Of a stretch of DNA of 64,000 bases, positions 16,879 through 26,310 are shown piece by piece. The stretch is from Deltaproteobacteria bacterium (GTDB lineage: Bacteria; Desulfobacterota; Binatia; UBA1149; SPBQ01). The notes under the pieces were generated by a model, which was given only the letters and a program-made list of their open reading frames with translations, was not told the origin of the DNA and made no database searches. Every line of letters starts with the position of its first letter. Position 1 is the stretch's first letter. Location: positions 310,001 to 374,000 of the forward strand of contig JAJCZM010000044.1 of assembly GCA_029262375.1 (NCBI GenBank), written 5' to 3'. The position numbers and the translations under genes are program-made.

Positions 16879-17724
16879 CTAAGCCGCCTCGAATACGCGC
16901 GGTTCAATCGCCGGCATTCGCCGCCTCGATCGCGCTTCATCGCCCGCTTGGGTTTTGGTGAAGTTGAGCATGTAGCCGGTGATCCGCTTGCGTAACGCCT
17001 GAAACCGACGATCCCTATTGAGGCCGGCACGATCACGCGGGCGCGGCAGATCGACGTCGAATGACGGTCCTAGTGTCGCGCGAGGCCCCGGCGTCAAGAC
17101 GATAATGCGATCCGCCATCAACGCGGCTTCATCGACGTCGTTGGTGATCATCACGACCGTGCGTTTGTCTTCTTCCCAGATACGCACGATCTCGTCTTGC
17201 AAGTTGGCACGCGTAAGCGCATCGAGAGCGGAAAGCGGTTCGTCGAGTAGCAATACGTTCGGACGCATCGCCAACGTTCGAGCGAGCGAGGCGCGCTGTC
17301 GCATGCCACCGGAGAGTTCATCGGGACATTTCGCCTCCGATCCGGTGAGATTGACCATGTCCACGTAGCGCTGCACGTACTCGGCGCGCTCGACCCTCGA
17401 TAGGCCGGGCATCACTTTGCGCACCGCGAGCGCAATGTTCCCTTCTACGGTCAGCCACGGCAGCAATGAGTAGTTCTGAAACATGACGCCGCGCTCCGGC
17501 CCGGGATCAACCACGACCTTGTTCGCGAGCATCACGTCGCCTTCGTCAGGATCGATCAGCCCGGCGAGAATCCCGACGAGCGTGCTCTTGCCGCTTCCCG
17601 AAAATCCGAGGATCGCGACGAACTCGTTCTCATCGACAGCGAGTTCGACGTCCGCCAACACTGCGGTCCGCTGCGAGGGCGGACCGAACCCCTTCGATAC
17701 TTTTGCCAGCTCTAGATACGCCAT
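16879..17724 (-). CDS. Nitrate-type ABC transporter ATP-binding protein (NrtC/D-like)
   Basis: 281 residues, beginning [14 protein letters not shown]. Walker A is GFSGSGKST, the Q-loop [17 protein letters not shown], the signature LSGGMRQR, and Walker [13 protein letters not shown]. The H-loop position reads [14 protein letters not shown], where the usual histidine is asparagine (T-N-D for T-H-D). That suggests impaired hydrolysis on this subunit, with the partner ATPase at 16013 keeping the histidine: an asymmetric pair. It does not carry the NrtA-like C-terminal domain of cyanobacterial NrtC. Gap to the permease is 11 bases. Confidence 0.88.
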   Translation of the reverse strand: MAYLELAKVSKGFGPPSQRTAVLADVELAVDENEFVAILGFSGSGKSTLVGILAGLIDPDEGDVMLANKVVVDPGPERGVMFQNYSLLPWLTVEGNIALAVRKVMPGLSRVERAEYVQRYVDMVNLTGSEAKCPDELSGGMRQRASLARTLAMRPNVLLLDEPLSALDALTRANLQDEIVRIWEEDKRTVVMITNDVDEAALMADRIIVLTPGPRATLGPSFDVDLPRPRDRAGLNRDRRFQALRKRITGYMLNFTKTQAGDEARSRRRMPAIEPRVFEAA

Positions 17725-17735
17725 TGGTTTCTCGC

Positions 17736-19343
17736 CTAGATCGCCGTCGGTGCGCCGTCGAAGCTCACCAGCCGTTGAAACACGATCATGATTCGATCGA
17801 GCGCCAGCCCGATCGATCCGACGACGAAGACGACCACGAACATTTTCGCGAAAGAATCGGACGCGCCGTTGTTGAACATGTCCCAGACGTACTTGCCGAT
17901 GCCTTCGCTCGAAGAAAGCAGTTCGGCGGCAATGAGGACCATCCACCCCACGCTCAGCGAAATTCGAAGTCCGGCAAAAATCAACGGCAGTGCCGACGGA
18001 AGTACGATGCGAAACAGCCGTTCGCGCGCGCTGAGCCGCAACATGCGCGCGACGTTCGTGTGATCGTCGTCGATCGACGCGACGCCCAGCGCCGTGTTCA
18101 CCATCGTCGCCCACATCGAGCACAGTGCGACCGTAATCGCAGACGCCAGGAATGCCGGGTTGATCTTCATCCAGCCGACGAGCGGCAAACCGGCAAACCC
18201 ATTGATGAGCCAATGGTCGTCGGGATCCGGGATGAATCCTCCAACCACGATGAGAGCGATCGGCAACCACACGATCGGAGACACGGGCTTGAACAGTGCA
18301 ATGAACGGCATCATCGCCGCCATGAAAGTCGGACTGAGTCCGCAGAGAATTCCAATCGGGATCGCGATTAGCGATCCCAGCAAAAAGCCGACGAAAACGC
18401 AGAGCAGGCTGCGTAGTATCTGCATCGGTAGCGTATAGGGACGTGCGTAGTTGGACTCACGGATCGACTCTACGCGTGTCCGGGTTCTCGCGATGTTCGC
18501 CGCCAAACCGGCCATCGCCGCGCCACCGTCGGCCTGCAAATACTTCGAACGAAGGTCGGCCAGTTGCTGTTCCCCCGCCCTCGCCTTCTCGTTGCGGTTG
18601 TAAGCGGTCAACACCTCGATGCGCTTTCGCAAAAACTGCCGCTCTTCAGCGATCGCCGTCTGAGCTTTCTGCGCGGCCGAAAGCGCGGGGAACGCCTGCG
18701 CACCGACCGTATCGATTTCCGCTCGCAGATTCTTGAGTTCCTCACGTTCTTCACGCGTGCGCAGATCGTGCTCATTCCATGCGCCGAGCAACGCCAAGCG
18801 GGCGTCGGTATCGGAGACGGCGGTCCGATCGGCGCGCTCCATCCACCGCGCTTTGCGCGCAGCCTGATCTGCGCCGTACCGTTCGCTGACCACAGCCAGT
18901 TTTGTTCGCAACGGGGCGGTGAGCTCAGCGACCTGGGCGGATTTTTCCTGCTCAGCATCGGCAACCTGGCGGTCGGCCAACTCGGTCAGCGGATCAATTT
19001 CAGCCAGACGATCTTTCGCCGCCATGAGCGCGCTTTCGCGCTGCTCCCCCGCGAGAACGTATGCCGTCTCCTTATCTCCTTCGCGCGCGTGAAAGGTCCA
19101 GATTCCTTGTGCCGCATCCCAGACCACGGCCGGCGTCGGCACCTCGCCCGACTTCGTCTTGTGCCGAGGTGCAAGTTGCGACCAGAGTCCGACGAAAACG
19201 GCGAACGCAACGATGGGCACGACGATCATCTGCATGATCGCGCGGATCTGGACGTCCGGTTCTTCACCCGTCGCCAGCCGCACGATGGGGGCCAAGAACG
19301 TAAGCCCCGAAACATCGATCGCCTTGAGTATCTTGTACTTCAT
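17736..19343 (-). CDS. Nitrate ABC transporter permease with large coiled-coil insertion
   Basis: 535 residues, about twice the usual NrtB length. One membrane helix ([19 protein letters not shown], about 36-55) is followed by roughly 240 residues rich in Glu, Arg, Lys, Ala and Gln with heptad character (for example [20 protein letters not shown] and [14 protein letters not shown]). Then comes a standard BPD_transp_1 permease domain of five or six helices with the EAA loop [20 protein letters not shown]. The insertion probably lies on the periplasmic side, inferred from the single preceding helix. It is the partner of the NrtA-like protein (17 bases upstream) and the ATPases downstream. Confidence 0.85.
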   Translation of the reverse strand: MKYKILKAIDVSGLTFLAPIVRLATGEEPDVQIRAIMQMIVVPIVAFAVFVGLWSQLAPRHKTKSGEVPTPAVVWDAAQGIWTFHAREGDKETAYVLAGEQRESALMAAKDRLAEIDPLTELADRQVADAEQEKSAQVAELTAPLRTKLAVVSERYGADQAARKARWMERADRTAVSDTDARLALLGAWNEHDLRTREEREELKNLRAEIDTVGAQAFPALSAAQKAQTAIAEERQFLRKRIEVLTAYNRNEKARAGEQQLADLRSKYLQADGGAAMAGLAANIARTRTRVESIRESNYARPYTLPMQILRSLLCVFVGFLLGSLIAIPIGILCGLSPTFMAAMMPFIALFKPVSPIVWLPIALIVVGGFIPDPDDHWLINGFAGLPLVGWMKINPAFLASAITVALCSMWATMVNTALGVASIDDDHTNVARMLRLSARERLFRIVLPSALPLIFAGLRISLSVGWMVLIAAELLSSSEGIGKYVWDMFNNGASDSFAKMFVVVFVVGSIGLALDRIMIVFQRLVSFDGAPTAI

Positions 19344-19360
19344 CGCGCTCCTCGTCTTCG

Positions 19361-20782
19361 CTATCGGGCCGCGAGATCGACGGGATCCTTGTTGCCGATC
19401 TCGTGCGCACGGATGTACTCGATCGGTTTCCGGCCGTCATACGCGATACCGTCTATGAATTCGTCGGTCTCGGGCTTGAAGCCGTCGCTTCCGAACGGCA
19501 CGTCGCCTTCCTCGAGATAGCCCTCGGTCACCAGCACGCGCGCGGCGGCTTCGTAGATGTCGGGCCGGTAAACCTTTTTCGCGACGTCCAGGTACCAAGA
19601 CGCAGGCTTGGATTCCGAGATCTGTCCCCAGCGCCGCATCTGCGTGAGGAACCAGATGCCGTCGGAGTACCACGGGTACGTACACTGGTGACGGAAGAAC
19701 ACGTTGAAGTCCGGCATCGCGCGCTTGTCGGATTTTTGAAAGTAGAAGTAGCCGGTCATCGAGTTCTTGATCACCTCGAAGTCGGCGCCCACATAGTCGG
19801 TTCTGGAGAGAATACGAGCCGCTTCTTCACGGTTGACGAAGGCTCCGTCGGCATCGGTTTGGTCGAGCCACTTGCCCGCACGAATAAGCGCTTTGACGAC
19901 AGCGACCGTCGTCCCAGGATGATCGTCCGCCCATCTCTTCGTGATCCCGAATACCTTCTCGGGGTTGTTCTTCCAGATGTCGTAGTTCGTCGTGACCGGC
20001 ACGCCGATGCCTTTCGCAACGGCCTGCTGATTCCAAGGTTCACCGACGCAGTAGCCCTGGATGTTTCCCGCTTCGAGAGTAGCCGGCATCATCGGAGGCG
20101 GCGTAACACTCAACTCGACTTCGGCATCCGTACGGCCGCCGATATCCGACTTCGTATACATGCCTGGGTGAATCCCCGCCGACGCGAGCCAGTAGCGCAG
20201 CTCGTAGTTGTGGGTCGATACGGGGAACACCATGCCCATCTGGAGCTTTTCGCCGGCGGCGAGTTTGTCGGCGACGATGGGTTTGAGCGCCTCGGCCGTT
20301 ATGGGGTGTTTGGGCTGCGGCGCATCGAGCGCGGGATCGTTGCTCTGCATCTGCTCCCAGATCGAGTTCGATACCGTGATCCCATTGCCATTCAGGTCCA
20401 TCGTGAACGGTGTGATGATGTGCGCCTTGGTGCCGAAGCCGATCGTTGCCGCCAGCGGCTGTCCTGAAAGCATGTGCGCGCCGTCGAGTTCTCCCGACAC
20501 GACGTTGTCGAGAAGCGTTTTCCAGTTCGGTTGCGCGATCACCTCGACCTGAAGCCCTTCTTCTTCGAAGAATCCTTTCTCCTTGGCCATCACGATCGGT
20601 GCGCAATCGGTGAGTTTGATGAAGCCGAAACGCAGCGCTTCCTTTTCCAATTCCGAATATACTTTCTCGCCCGAAGGCGGCGCGGCCAGTAGCGGCTGCG
20701 GATTCGCTATGACGGCCGCCGCCATCGCGAAGAAGGCTGCGGTAAGACAGCGGCGGAGATTGGGTTTGTATCGGTAGGGCAT
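19361..20782 (-). CDS. nrtA: Nitrate/nitrite-type ABC transporter substrate-binding protein (NrtA-like)
   Basis: 473 residues with an N-terminal export signal ([20 protein letters not shown]...). The mature part begins with [20 protein letters not shown], then [55 protein letters not shown] and [18 protein letters not shown]. The order of FGF..L.D.AP..(A)...G.F, GE(L)DGAHML.G.P and GY.VGEPW is the NrtA/CynA pattern. It should capture nitrate and/or nitrite in the periplasm for the permease encoded next. CGGGAGTGA precedes the ATG. Expression is probably driven by the sigma-54 promoter at 20921-20936, with a leader of about 130 bases. Confidence 0.9.
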   Translation of the reverse strand: MPYRYKPNLRRCLTAAFFAMAAAVIANPQPLLAAPPSGEKVYSELEKEALRFGFIKLTDCAPIVMAKEKGFFEEEGLQVEVIAQPNWKTLLDNVVSGELDGAHMLSGQPLAATIGFGTKAHIITPFTMDLNGNGITVSNSIWEQMQSNDPALDAPQPKHPITAEALKPIVADKLAAGEKLQMGMVFPVSTHNYELRYWLASAGIHPGMYTKSDIGGRTDAEVELSVTPPPMMPATLEAGNIQGYCVGEPWNQQAVAKGIGVPVTTNYDIWKNNPEKVFGITKRWADDHPGTTVAVVKALIRAGKWLDQTDADGAFVNREEAARILSRTDYVGADFEVIKNSMTGYFYFQKSDKRAMPDFNVFFRHQCTYPWYSDGIWFLTQMRRWGQISESKPASWYLDVAKKVYRPDIYEAAARVLVTEGYLEEGDVPFGSDGFKPETDEFIDGIAYDGRKPIEYIRAHEIGNKDPVDLAAR

Positions 20783-20829
20783 CGTCGTCACTCCCGGTCG
20801 GATCGAGACCGCGGTTACCAAGTGTCGTT

Positions 20830-20867
20830 CGGACGCCCTTGTCCGGCCACGCATCGTCATCGATGCG
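20830..20867 (-). promoter_or_regulatory. Pair of hexaloop hairpins in the nrtA leader (possible ANTAR target)
   Basis: Read on the minus strand, hairpin 1 is CGCAUC-GAUGAC-GAUGCG (20867-20850). After a 4-base linker, hairpin 2 is CGGAC-AAGGGC-GUCCG (20845-20830). Two short stems with six-base loops and a short linker are the architecture bound by ANTAR antiterminators. Loop 2 has the required A1 and G4; loop 1 has G4 but G1. An ANTAR protein is encoded in the same locus. Binding is inferred. Confidence 0.45.
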
Positions 20868-20920
20868 CGATGGAATTGTCGAAGCCGGTGTCGCGGATGC
20901 GACACGGCTCTAAGTGGGAG

Positions 20921-20936
20921 TGCAACCGGCGTGCCA
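20921..20936 (-). promoter_or_regulatory. Sigma-54 (-24/-12) promoter of the nrt operon
   Basis: The minus strand reads TGGCACGCCGGTTGCA, an exact match to the RpoN consensus TGGCACG-N4-TTGCW, with GG and GC 10 bases apart. Transcription would begin near 20910, giving a leader of about 130 bases to the nrtA ATG. A hairpin GTGTCGC/GCGACAC (20888-20905) lies at the very start of that leader. NtrC-type nitrogen control is the usual role of such promoters. Confidence 0.75.
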
Positions 20937-21001
20937 GAACCGGCGCCGGTTTCGGATGCGGTAAAGGCGCAGCAATCGCGCCGATCCGCAGCGGAGCGGC
21001 T

Positions 21002-21070
21002 GCGCGATGTGAACAACTCGCGTGCAGTGCATGCGTTCGATGCACGCGCAGGTGAGTGTTCACATCGCGC
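21002..21070. repeat. Long inverted repeat between porin and nrtA genes
   Basis: Perfect 14-bp arms, GCGCGATGTGAACA (21002-21015) and TGTTCACATCGCGC (21057-21070), enclose a second perfect 8-bp pair, CGCGTGCA (21019-21026) and TGCACGCG (21041-21048). It sits immediately after the porin stop and 66-134 bases upstream of the nrtA sigma-54 promoter. It could terminate or stabilise the porin transcript, or act as an enhancer-binding site. There is no U-tract. Confidence 0.7.
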
Positions 21071-21077
21071 GCGCTCG

Positions 21078-22352
21078 TCAGTACAGCAAATTCGCCTCCA
21101 ACGAGGCTCGAACGCGATCCGCCGGATCGTTCGAGCCGGTCCCGTCGAACCATGCCACCTTGCCGATAACCTTGACGTGATCGTTCACTTGCTTCGCAAC
21201 AACGGCGTCTAGCTCGTTGCCGAGATAGTTGCCTCCGTCGTCGTTCTCGAAAGAGTGATAGATGAGCTTACCATTGAGACCACACGGCAGCGGCGGTGCG
21301 TAGTAGGCATACAGATCGCGCAGACCGTCTACGTCGCCGTTGTTCAGGAACACGTCCGCGAAACCGTTGAACTTGTGACCCGTCGCCAACGGCGTGACGA
21401 ACCGCGCCAGACCGTCGTCACTTCCGAGCACTTCATAGCCCACACCGAACTTGCCCAGCCCCTTCGCACCGACGGCGGCATCGACGAAGTAGTAGTTGGC
21501 ATCGTAGCCAACGGGATTGTCGCCGGCGTCCGTCTGTCGGGCGTAGGACGCTTGATACTCGACGCTGACGTCGTCGGAGACCTGCGGCTGGCCGCTGACG
21601 CGAAACCCGAACGTATTGCTCGAGTTGCCGGGACTGTCTTCGAAGTCCATCAGATAGATGAATGCCGAGATCTTCGCAGCAGCGAAGCGGTTGAAGGCCA
21701 TGTTGATGAGATGCGTCTTGGCGTCTTCGAAGTCTCGAGTCGCAGCGCCGCCCTGATCGCCGAAGATGCGATGCACTTCCCAGACGTAGGCGTAAGTCAG
21801 CATGAGATCTTCGACGCCGACCGAGCTGCGCAACAGCGCCGCATCGTAGGTCTGCTCGTTGGCCCGCCAACCTACGTTCCCGATGAAGCGGTGATCATCG
21901 AAGGTGATGCGCTGGCGATAGCCGATGAACTCGAGCGGCAGTTCTTCGCCGCCGTCGTACTTGATGAACGCCCGGTTGAGTTCGGTATCGCGAGGATCCG
22001 CAATCAAAGACTCGCCGTTGGGCGTCGACGCGCCGTCGAAATAGGTGTCGTCGTCGGGCGTCGCGACGTTCTCCATCTCGATGTATGCCGATAGGCCGTT
22101 CCAAGCGTCGGTGCCGAAGCCCAGCCGCGTGCGCAGAGTGAACGCGGTCGAAAAGTCTGCGCCGTCGATATCTGCGAGTTCGAAACGCAGCCTCGAATCG
22201 AGATGAATACGCCCGTGGAGTTCTTCCAGGGCGATGCCCGGCGTGCGTTCGGCAGCAAACGCGACCGATGGCGCTTTGATCGCAAACACGAGCGTAAGCA
22301 GGGGGGTAAACAGGACGGCGAATGCCGCCAGCGAGCGAACGGATCGATTCAT
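21078..22352 (-). CDS. Outer-membrane beta-barrel porin (alginate-export/OprD-like)
   Basis: 424 residues with a signal peptide ([20 protein letters not shown]...). The mature part has alternating amphipathic strands with many Asp, Tyr and Gly turns, an early [18 protein letters not shown] and [16 protein letters not shown], and a C terminus of [11 protein letters not shown] ending in an aromatic residue, as outer-membrane barrels do. [13 protein letters not shown]..........TLRTRLG is reminiscent of the alginate-export family barrel. Its position between nirD (4-base ATGA overlap) and nrtA suggests it admits nitrate or nitrite through the outer membrane; that role is inferred. GGAGG precedes ATG 22352. 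Confidence 0.78.
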   Translation of the reverse strand: MNRSVRSLAAFAVLFTPLLTLVFAIKAPSVAFAAERTPGIALEELHGRIHLDSRLRFELADIDGADFSTAFTLRTRLGFGTDAWNGLSAYIEMENVATPDDDTYFDGASTPNGESLIADPRDTELNRAFIKYDGGEELPLEFIGYRQRITFDDHRFIGNVGWRANEQTYDAALLRSSVGVEDLMLTYAYVWEVHRIFGDQGGAATRDFEDAKTHLINMAFNRFAAAKISAFIYLMDFEDSPGNSSNTFGFRVSGQPQVSDDVSVEYQASYARQTDAGDNPVGYDANYYFVDAAVGAKGLGKFGVGYEVLGSDDGLARFVTPLATGHKFNGFADVFLNNGDVDGLRDLYAYYAPPLPCGLNGKLIYHSFENDDGGNYLGNELDAVVAKQVNDHVKVIGKVAWFDGTGSNDPADRVRASLEANLLY

Positions 22353-22696
22353 GCAAAAACCTCCACTGCGCCGTTGACCGTTCGCACGGCCCATACCCGC
22401 AGTTGAACGGCCTCATCGTCCAAACACGCTCCATTCTCAAGCGAAAATGATTGCTTATACACCGGGCTGGCGACCTTGGGTGTGCCGGCACGGTCCCCCA
22501 CGATGCCGCGGGAAATTACGTTCGCACCGGAGAAGGGGTCGTAATTGTCGAGTGCGTAAACACGCTCACCGACTCGGAAAATCGCCAGCTGCGTGCCGGC
22601 CACCAGCGCGGCGACGCCTGCGGACTCCGGGATGGCTTGGATCGCACAGACGTATTGCCACTGCTCGCACCGCGCCGTGCCGTTGTTGATCGACAT
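22349..22696 (-). CDS. nirD: Nitrite reductase small subunit NirD
   Basis: 115 residues with a Rieske-like fold: VGERVYALDNYDPFSGANVI, SRGIVGDRAGTPKVASPVYK, QSFSLENGACLDD and [19 protein letters not shown]. These are the NirD signature blocks. As in other NirD proteins the C-x-H and C-x2-H ligands of a true Rieske cluster are missing. It pairs with NirB for NAD(P)H-dependent six-electron reduction of nitrite to ammonium in the cytoplasm. Its stop overlaps the porin start by 4 bases. Confidence 0.92.
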   Translation of the reverse strand: MSINNGTARCEQWQYVCAIQAIPESAGVAALVAGTQLAIFRVGERVYALDNYDPFSGANVISRGIVGDRAGTPKVASPVYKQSFSLENGACLDDEAVQLRVWAVRTVNGAVEVFA

Positions 22697-22775
22697 GGTT
22701 CGCTCCTATTTTTTGGGACGGTCGGCACGCGCCATCGGGCGCCGGATAGGTACTACAATCGGACGGGCCTGCGGC

Positions 22776-25310
22776 CTAGACCTTCTCGGCTTCGAAAAGG
22801 GGGCGCCTCTGCCCACGTTCCCGCACATACAGTGGCGCGGGGTCGGTCGCGTCGTCGTTGACGAACGTCCGAAACAGGGCAAGCTTGTCCGGGTCTTCCA
22901 GAGTTTGTTTCCATTCGCAGCGGTAGCTTCCTACCAGCGATTGAAGATGTGCTTCCAGCTCGTCGGCGATGCCGAGGTAGTCGTCCACGACGACCTTGCG
23001 AAGATAGTCGAGTCCACCTTCCAAGTTCTCCAGCCACACCGACGTGCGCTGTAGACGATCCGCGGTACGTATATAGAACGCGAGGAACCTATCGACGTAG
23101 CGAATCAGTGTCGCCTCGTCCAGATCCACCGCCAGCAGATCGGCGTGACGCGGTCGCATACCGCCGTTGCCGCAGACGTAGAGATTGTAACCGTTCTCCG
23201 TCGCGATGATGCCGACGTCCTTGCCTTGCGCCTCGGCACACTCACGCGTGCACCCTGAGACTGCGAGCTTGAGCTTGTGCGGAGCACGAATCCCCTTGTA
23301 ACGTTCTTCGATGCGAACGGCGAGGCCGACGGAATCCTGAACGCCGAATCGACACCAGGTCGACCCTACACAGCTCTTCACCGTGCGCACGGCCTTTCCG
23401 TAGGCGTGTCCCGATTCGAAGCCGGCGTCGGTCAGCGCGCGCCAGATGTCAGGCAATTGATCGACGCGTGCGCCGAACATGTCGATGCGTTGGCCTCCCG
23501 TGATCTTCGTGTACAGATCGTACTCTTCGGCCACCCGCGCGATCGTCATCAGCTGTTGCGGCGTGATCTCGCCTGCCGGGACTCGCGGAATCACCGAATA
23601 GGTGCCGTCCTTCTGAAGATTGGCGAGAAACCGGTCGTTGGTATCCTGCAAGCCGACAAGCGCGGGGTCGAGAACGTGGTCGTTCCACGTGGATGCGAAG
23701 ATACTCGCCGCGACCGGTTTGCAGATCTCGCAACCGGAACCGCCGCGACCACAGCGCTCGAGCAGTGTCGGGAAATCGCGTATCTCGCCGGCACGGATGG
23801 CATCTTCGAGTTGCTGACGATTGAGCTCGAAGTGCTCGCACAGGCCTTGGTCAACCTCGTGACCGAGCTCCTGTAGCCGCGCGCTCAACAGGCCGCCGAT
23901 CATCGGCGCACAACCGCCGCATCCCGTTCCCGCGCGCGTCGCCGATTTGATCGACGCGACGTCGTGCGCTCCGCCGTCGATCGCGGCAACCAGTGCCGCT
24001 TTATCGACGTTGTTGCAGGAACAGACCTGCGCCGTCGCCGGGAGATCGCCCACTCCGCCCTCGTCCGTGCCGGCGCGGTCCAAGCCGGCCGGCAACGCGA
24101 GCGCCGCCGACGCGTTGGTGATGTCGATCTGCGAGCGCATCTTCATCAACAAGGGCCGGTAGTCGTGGGTGTCGCCGACCAATGTTCCGCCGATCAGTCG
24201 CGAGCCATCGCCGCTGACGACCACGCGGCGATAGACGCGCGCGACCTCATCGCGGTAGCACAGTATGCGTGCGCCCTCGGTGCGCGCGTGCGCGTCGCCG
24301 AACGATGCGACATCCACGCCGAGTAGTTTGAGCTCGGTACTCATGTCGGCACCCGCGAAGCGCGGTTCCGGTTCCGCCGCCAAGTGGGCCGCGGCGGCTG
24401 CAGCCATCGCGTAGCCGGGACCGACGAGGCCGAAGATCCGCCCCTGCCACAGTGCGACCTCGCCGATCGCGTAGATCAGCGGATCGTTCGTCATGCAGGC
24501 ATCGTCGATGACGATACCGCCGCGCTCACCCAGCTCCAGACCGCAATCGCGGGCGAGTTCGTCGCGCGGCCGAATGCCGGCGGAGAAAACGACCATATCG
24601 GTCGCCAGGCTCTCGCCGTCGGCGAAGACGAGCCGCGTGGGACCGTCGTCGTCGCTCTCGATGCGCTCGGTAGCCTTGGAGGTATAGATGCCGACACCGA
24701 GCTCTGCGATCAGCTCGCCGAGCATCTGACCGCCGCCGGGATCGAGTTGTGTCGCCATCAGATGCGGTGCGAACTCGACGACGTCTGCTTTCAGACCGAG
24801 GTTTCTCAGCGCGTTGGCGGCTTCCAAGCCGAGCAGGCCACCGCCGATGACGACGCCGCGTTCACATGAACCCGCGAACGCGCGCATCGCGTCCAGGTCT
24901 TCCAAGGTTCGATAGACGAAGCGCCCGGGACCGTCCTTGCCGTCGATGGGCGGAACGAACGGGTAGCTACCGGTCGCAAGTATCAATCGTGCATATTCCA
25001 AGCAGGTTTCGTCCGACAGCGTGAGCTTGGCGAGCGAACGGTCGATCGCGTCCACACGAACGTCGGTGCGCAATTCGATATCGTGCTGCGCGTACCAATC
25101 GGGCGCTACGATGGCCAGTTCTTCGGCGCTACGTTCGCCGATGTACTCCGACAGATGCACACGGTCATAGGCCGCACGCGGTTCTTCCCCGACGACTATG
25201 ATGCGATAGACCGCGCTGAGGCCGTTCTCTACGCATTCTTCGACGAAGGCCTGGCCGACCATGCCGCTACCGACGACGACGAGATTTGGACGTGATGCCG
25301 CCGCTTTCAT
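22776..25310 (-). CDS. nirB: Assimilatory NAD(P)H nitrite reductase large subunit NirB
   Basis: 844 residues, normal for NirB. The FAD/NAD domains are seen in VVVGSGMVGQAFVEEC, AYDRVHLSEYI, RGVVIGGGLLGLEAANALR and ACMTNDPLIYAIGEVALW. The BFD-like [2Fe-2S] segments are AQVCSCNNVDKAALV with GTGCGGCAPMI, and CGRGGSGCEICKP. The sirohaem/[4Fe-4S] site is CVGSTWCRFG and CTRECAEAQGKDVG. Its start overlaps the ANTAR regulator's stop (ATGA at 25307-25310), so the regulator and the enzyme are translated from one mRNA. It reduces nitrite to ammonium. Confidence 0.95.
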   Translation of the reverse strand: MKAAASRPNLVVVGSGMVGQAFVEECVENGLSAVYRIIVVGEEPRAAYDRVHLSEYIGERSAEELAIVAPDWYAQHDIELRTDVRVDAIDRSLAKLTLSDETCLEYARLILATGSYPFVPPIDGKDGPGRFVYRTLEDLDAMRAFAGSCERGVVIGGGLLGLEAANALRNLGLKADVVEFAPHLMATQLDPGGGQMLGELIAELGVGIYTSKATERIESDDDGPTRLVFADGESLATDMVVFSAGIRPRDELARDCGLELGERGGIVIDDACMTNDPLIYAIGEVALWQGRIFGLVGPGYAMAAAAAAHLAAEPEPRFAGADMSTELKLLGVDVASFGDAHARTEGARILCYRDEVARVYRRVVVSGDGSRLIGGTLVGDTHDYRPLLMKMRSQIDITNASAALALPAGLDRAGTDEGGVGDLPATAQVCSCNNVDKAALVAAIDGGAHDVASIKSATRAGTGCGGCAPMIGGLLSARLQELGHEVDQGLCEHFELNRQQLEDAIRAGEIRDFPTLLERCGRGGSGCEICKPVAASIFASTWNDHVLDPALVGLQDTNDRFLANLQKDGTYSVIPRVPAGEITPQQLMTIARVAEEYDLYTKITGGQRIDMFGARVDQLPDIWRALTDAGFESGHAYGKAVRTVKSCVGSTWCRFGVQDSVGLAVRIEERYKGIRAPHKLKLAVSGCTRECAEAQGKDVGIIATENGYNLYVCGNGGMRPRHADLLAVDLDEATLIRYVDRFLAFYIRTADRLQRTSVWLENLEGGLDYLRKVVVDDYLGIADELEAHLQSLVGSYRCEWKQTLEDPDKLALFRTFVNDDATDPAPLYVRERGQRRPLFEAEKV

Positions 25311-25912
25311 TTCGCCTCCGTGCAGCGATCGTCATCGACGGCCAGCAAACCTGCCATCGAGACCACGTCTTGCGCAACTGCCGACAACTTACGTTTGCTG
25401 TCCATCGCCATCTTCTGAAGTGACTTGTACGCCTTCTCTTCGGAGATCTTTTTGCGCGACATGAGAATTCCCTTCGCACGATCGATCACCTTGCGATCAC
25501 TGAGCGAATTACGGGTCTTCTCCAGCTCGCGTGCGAGCATCTGAAACTCACCGAAAGTCGCGATCGCCGCGTCGATGATGGGGCGTACCGACGATGCGCT
25601 GATCCCATCGACGATGTACGCGGTAGCGCCGGCGCGTATCGACTCGTCGATGATTCGCTTGTCGTCTTGCTGTGTGAAAAGGACGATAGGGCGCGGCGAG
25701 TGGCGCTGGATGGCGGCGATATGCTCGAGCGTGCACTGATCGGGCACGTCGATGTCTATCAGTACGACATCGGGCTGCTCGCCCTTGACCCGTGCGCAGA
25801 TGTCATCGGAGGTATTCGCACGTACGACGCCCTCGTAACCGCTCGCTTCCAGGGACGAAGCGAGAAGAGCGGCACGTTCGGCGTATTCGTCGACTAAAAG
25901 TATTTTGATCAC
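25307..25912 (-). CDS. nasT: NasT-like response regulator with ANTAR RNA-binding domain
   Basis: 201 residues starting with GTG. The pseudo-receiver domain reads VIKILLVDEYAERAALLASS, PDVVLIDIDVPDQC, and IVLFTQQDDKRIIDESIRAG. The C-terminal ANTAR domain has VIDRAKGILMSRKKISEEKA, YKSLQKMAMDSKRKLSAVAQ (about 140-190), with the K-G-I-L-M-x-R-x3-S-E-x2-A core. NasT-type proteins bind paired hairpins in nitrate-assimilation leaders and prevent premature termination, normally restrained by NasS. No NasS-like cytoplasmic sensor is visible here. It is the first gene of the leftward operon. Confidence 0.88.
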   Translation of the reverse strand: MIKILLVDEYAERAALLASSLEASGYEGVVRANTSDDICARVKGEQPDVVLIDIDVPDQCTLEHIAAIQRHSPRPIVLFTQQDDKRIIDESIRAGATAYIVDGISASSVRPIIDAAIATFGEFQMLARELEKTRNSLSDRKVIDRAKGILMSRKKISEEKAYKSLQKMAMDSKRKLSAVAQDVVSMAGLLAVDDDRCTEAK

Positions 25913-26102
25913 GAGCGTAACCGTTTCTCCCGATGGAGGCCTGGTCCCGTACGTGCCTTGCCGACTCAACCGCCATTGCGGAAAACAAGTTTCCGACGTC
26001 GCACGCCTGCAGGGCCTTCGTACGGACGCCGTTGTCCTCCCCAATCGCTCCCCGACAACATCGCCGGGGAAGTGACCGAACAAAAAGTTCGCACTCACGA
26101 AT

Positions 26103-26120
26103 ATCCAATTGGCGTGCCAA
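26103..26120 (-). promoter_or_regulatory. Sigma-54-like element upstream of nasT-nirBD
   Basis: The minus strand reads TTGGCACGCCAATTGGAT. This matches TGGCACG-N4-TTG but has GG instead of the invariant -12 GC, so it is weaker than the nrtA promoter. The leader downstream contains a stem with a six-base loop (26050-26069, CCCCGGC-GAUGUU-GUCGGGG on the minus strand, one G-U pair) and an inverted GGAAA/TTTCC near 25979-25993. The rest of the 535-base divergent intergenic region (25913-26447) has no recognised gene. Confidence 0.4.
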
Positions 26121-26310
26121 GCCTGAGAAGCCGGTCTGCGCGCGGGGAACCGCACTACGCCGCGCGTTCTCGGCGCACTACCTCACCCGGATGCGGCGCC
26201 GATCGGCCCACGCATGCCCGTGGGTTAGGCAGTGCGCAATTCGTAGTCGGCAAAACCTAGGGAGGATCCCGCATCGAGCGTAAATCACACGCGTTTGCCC
26301 CCTGACCGAT

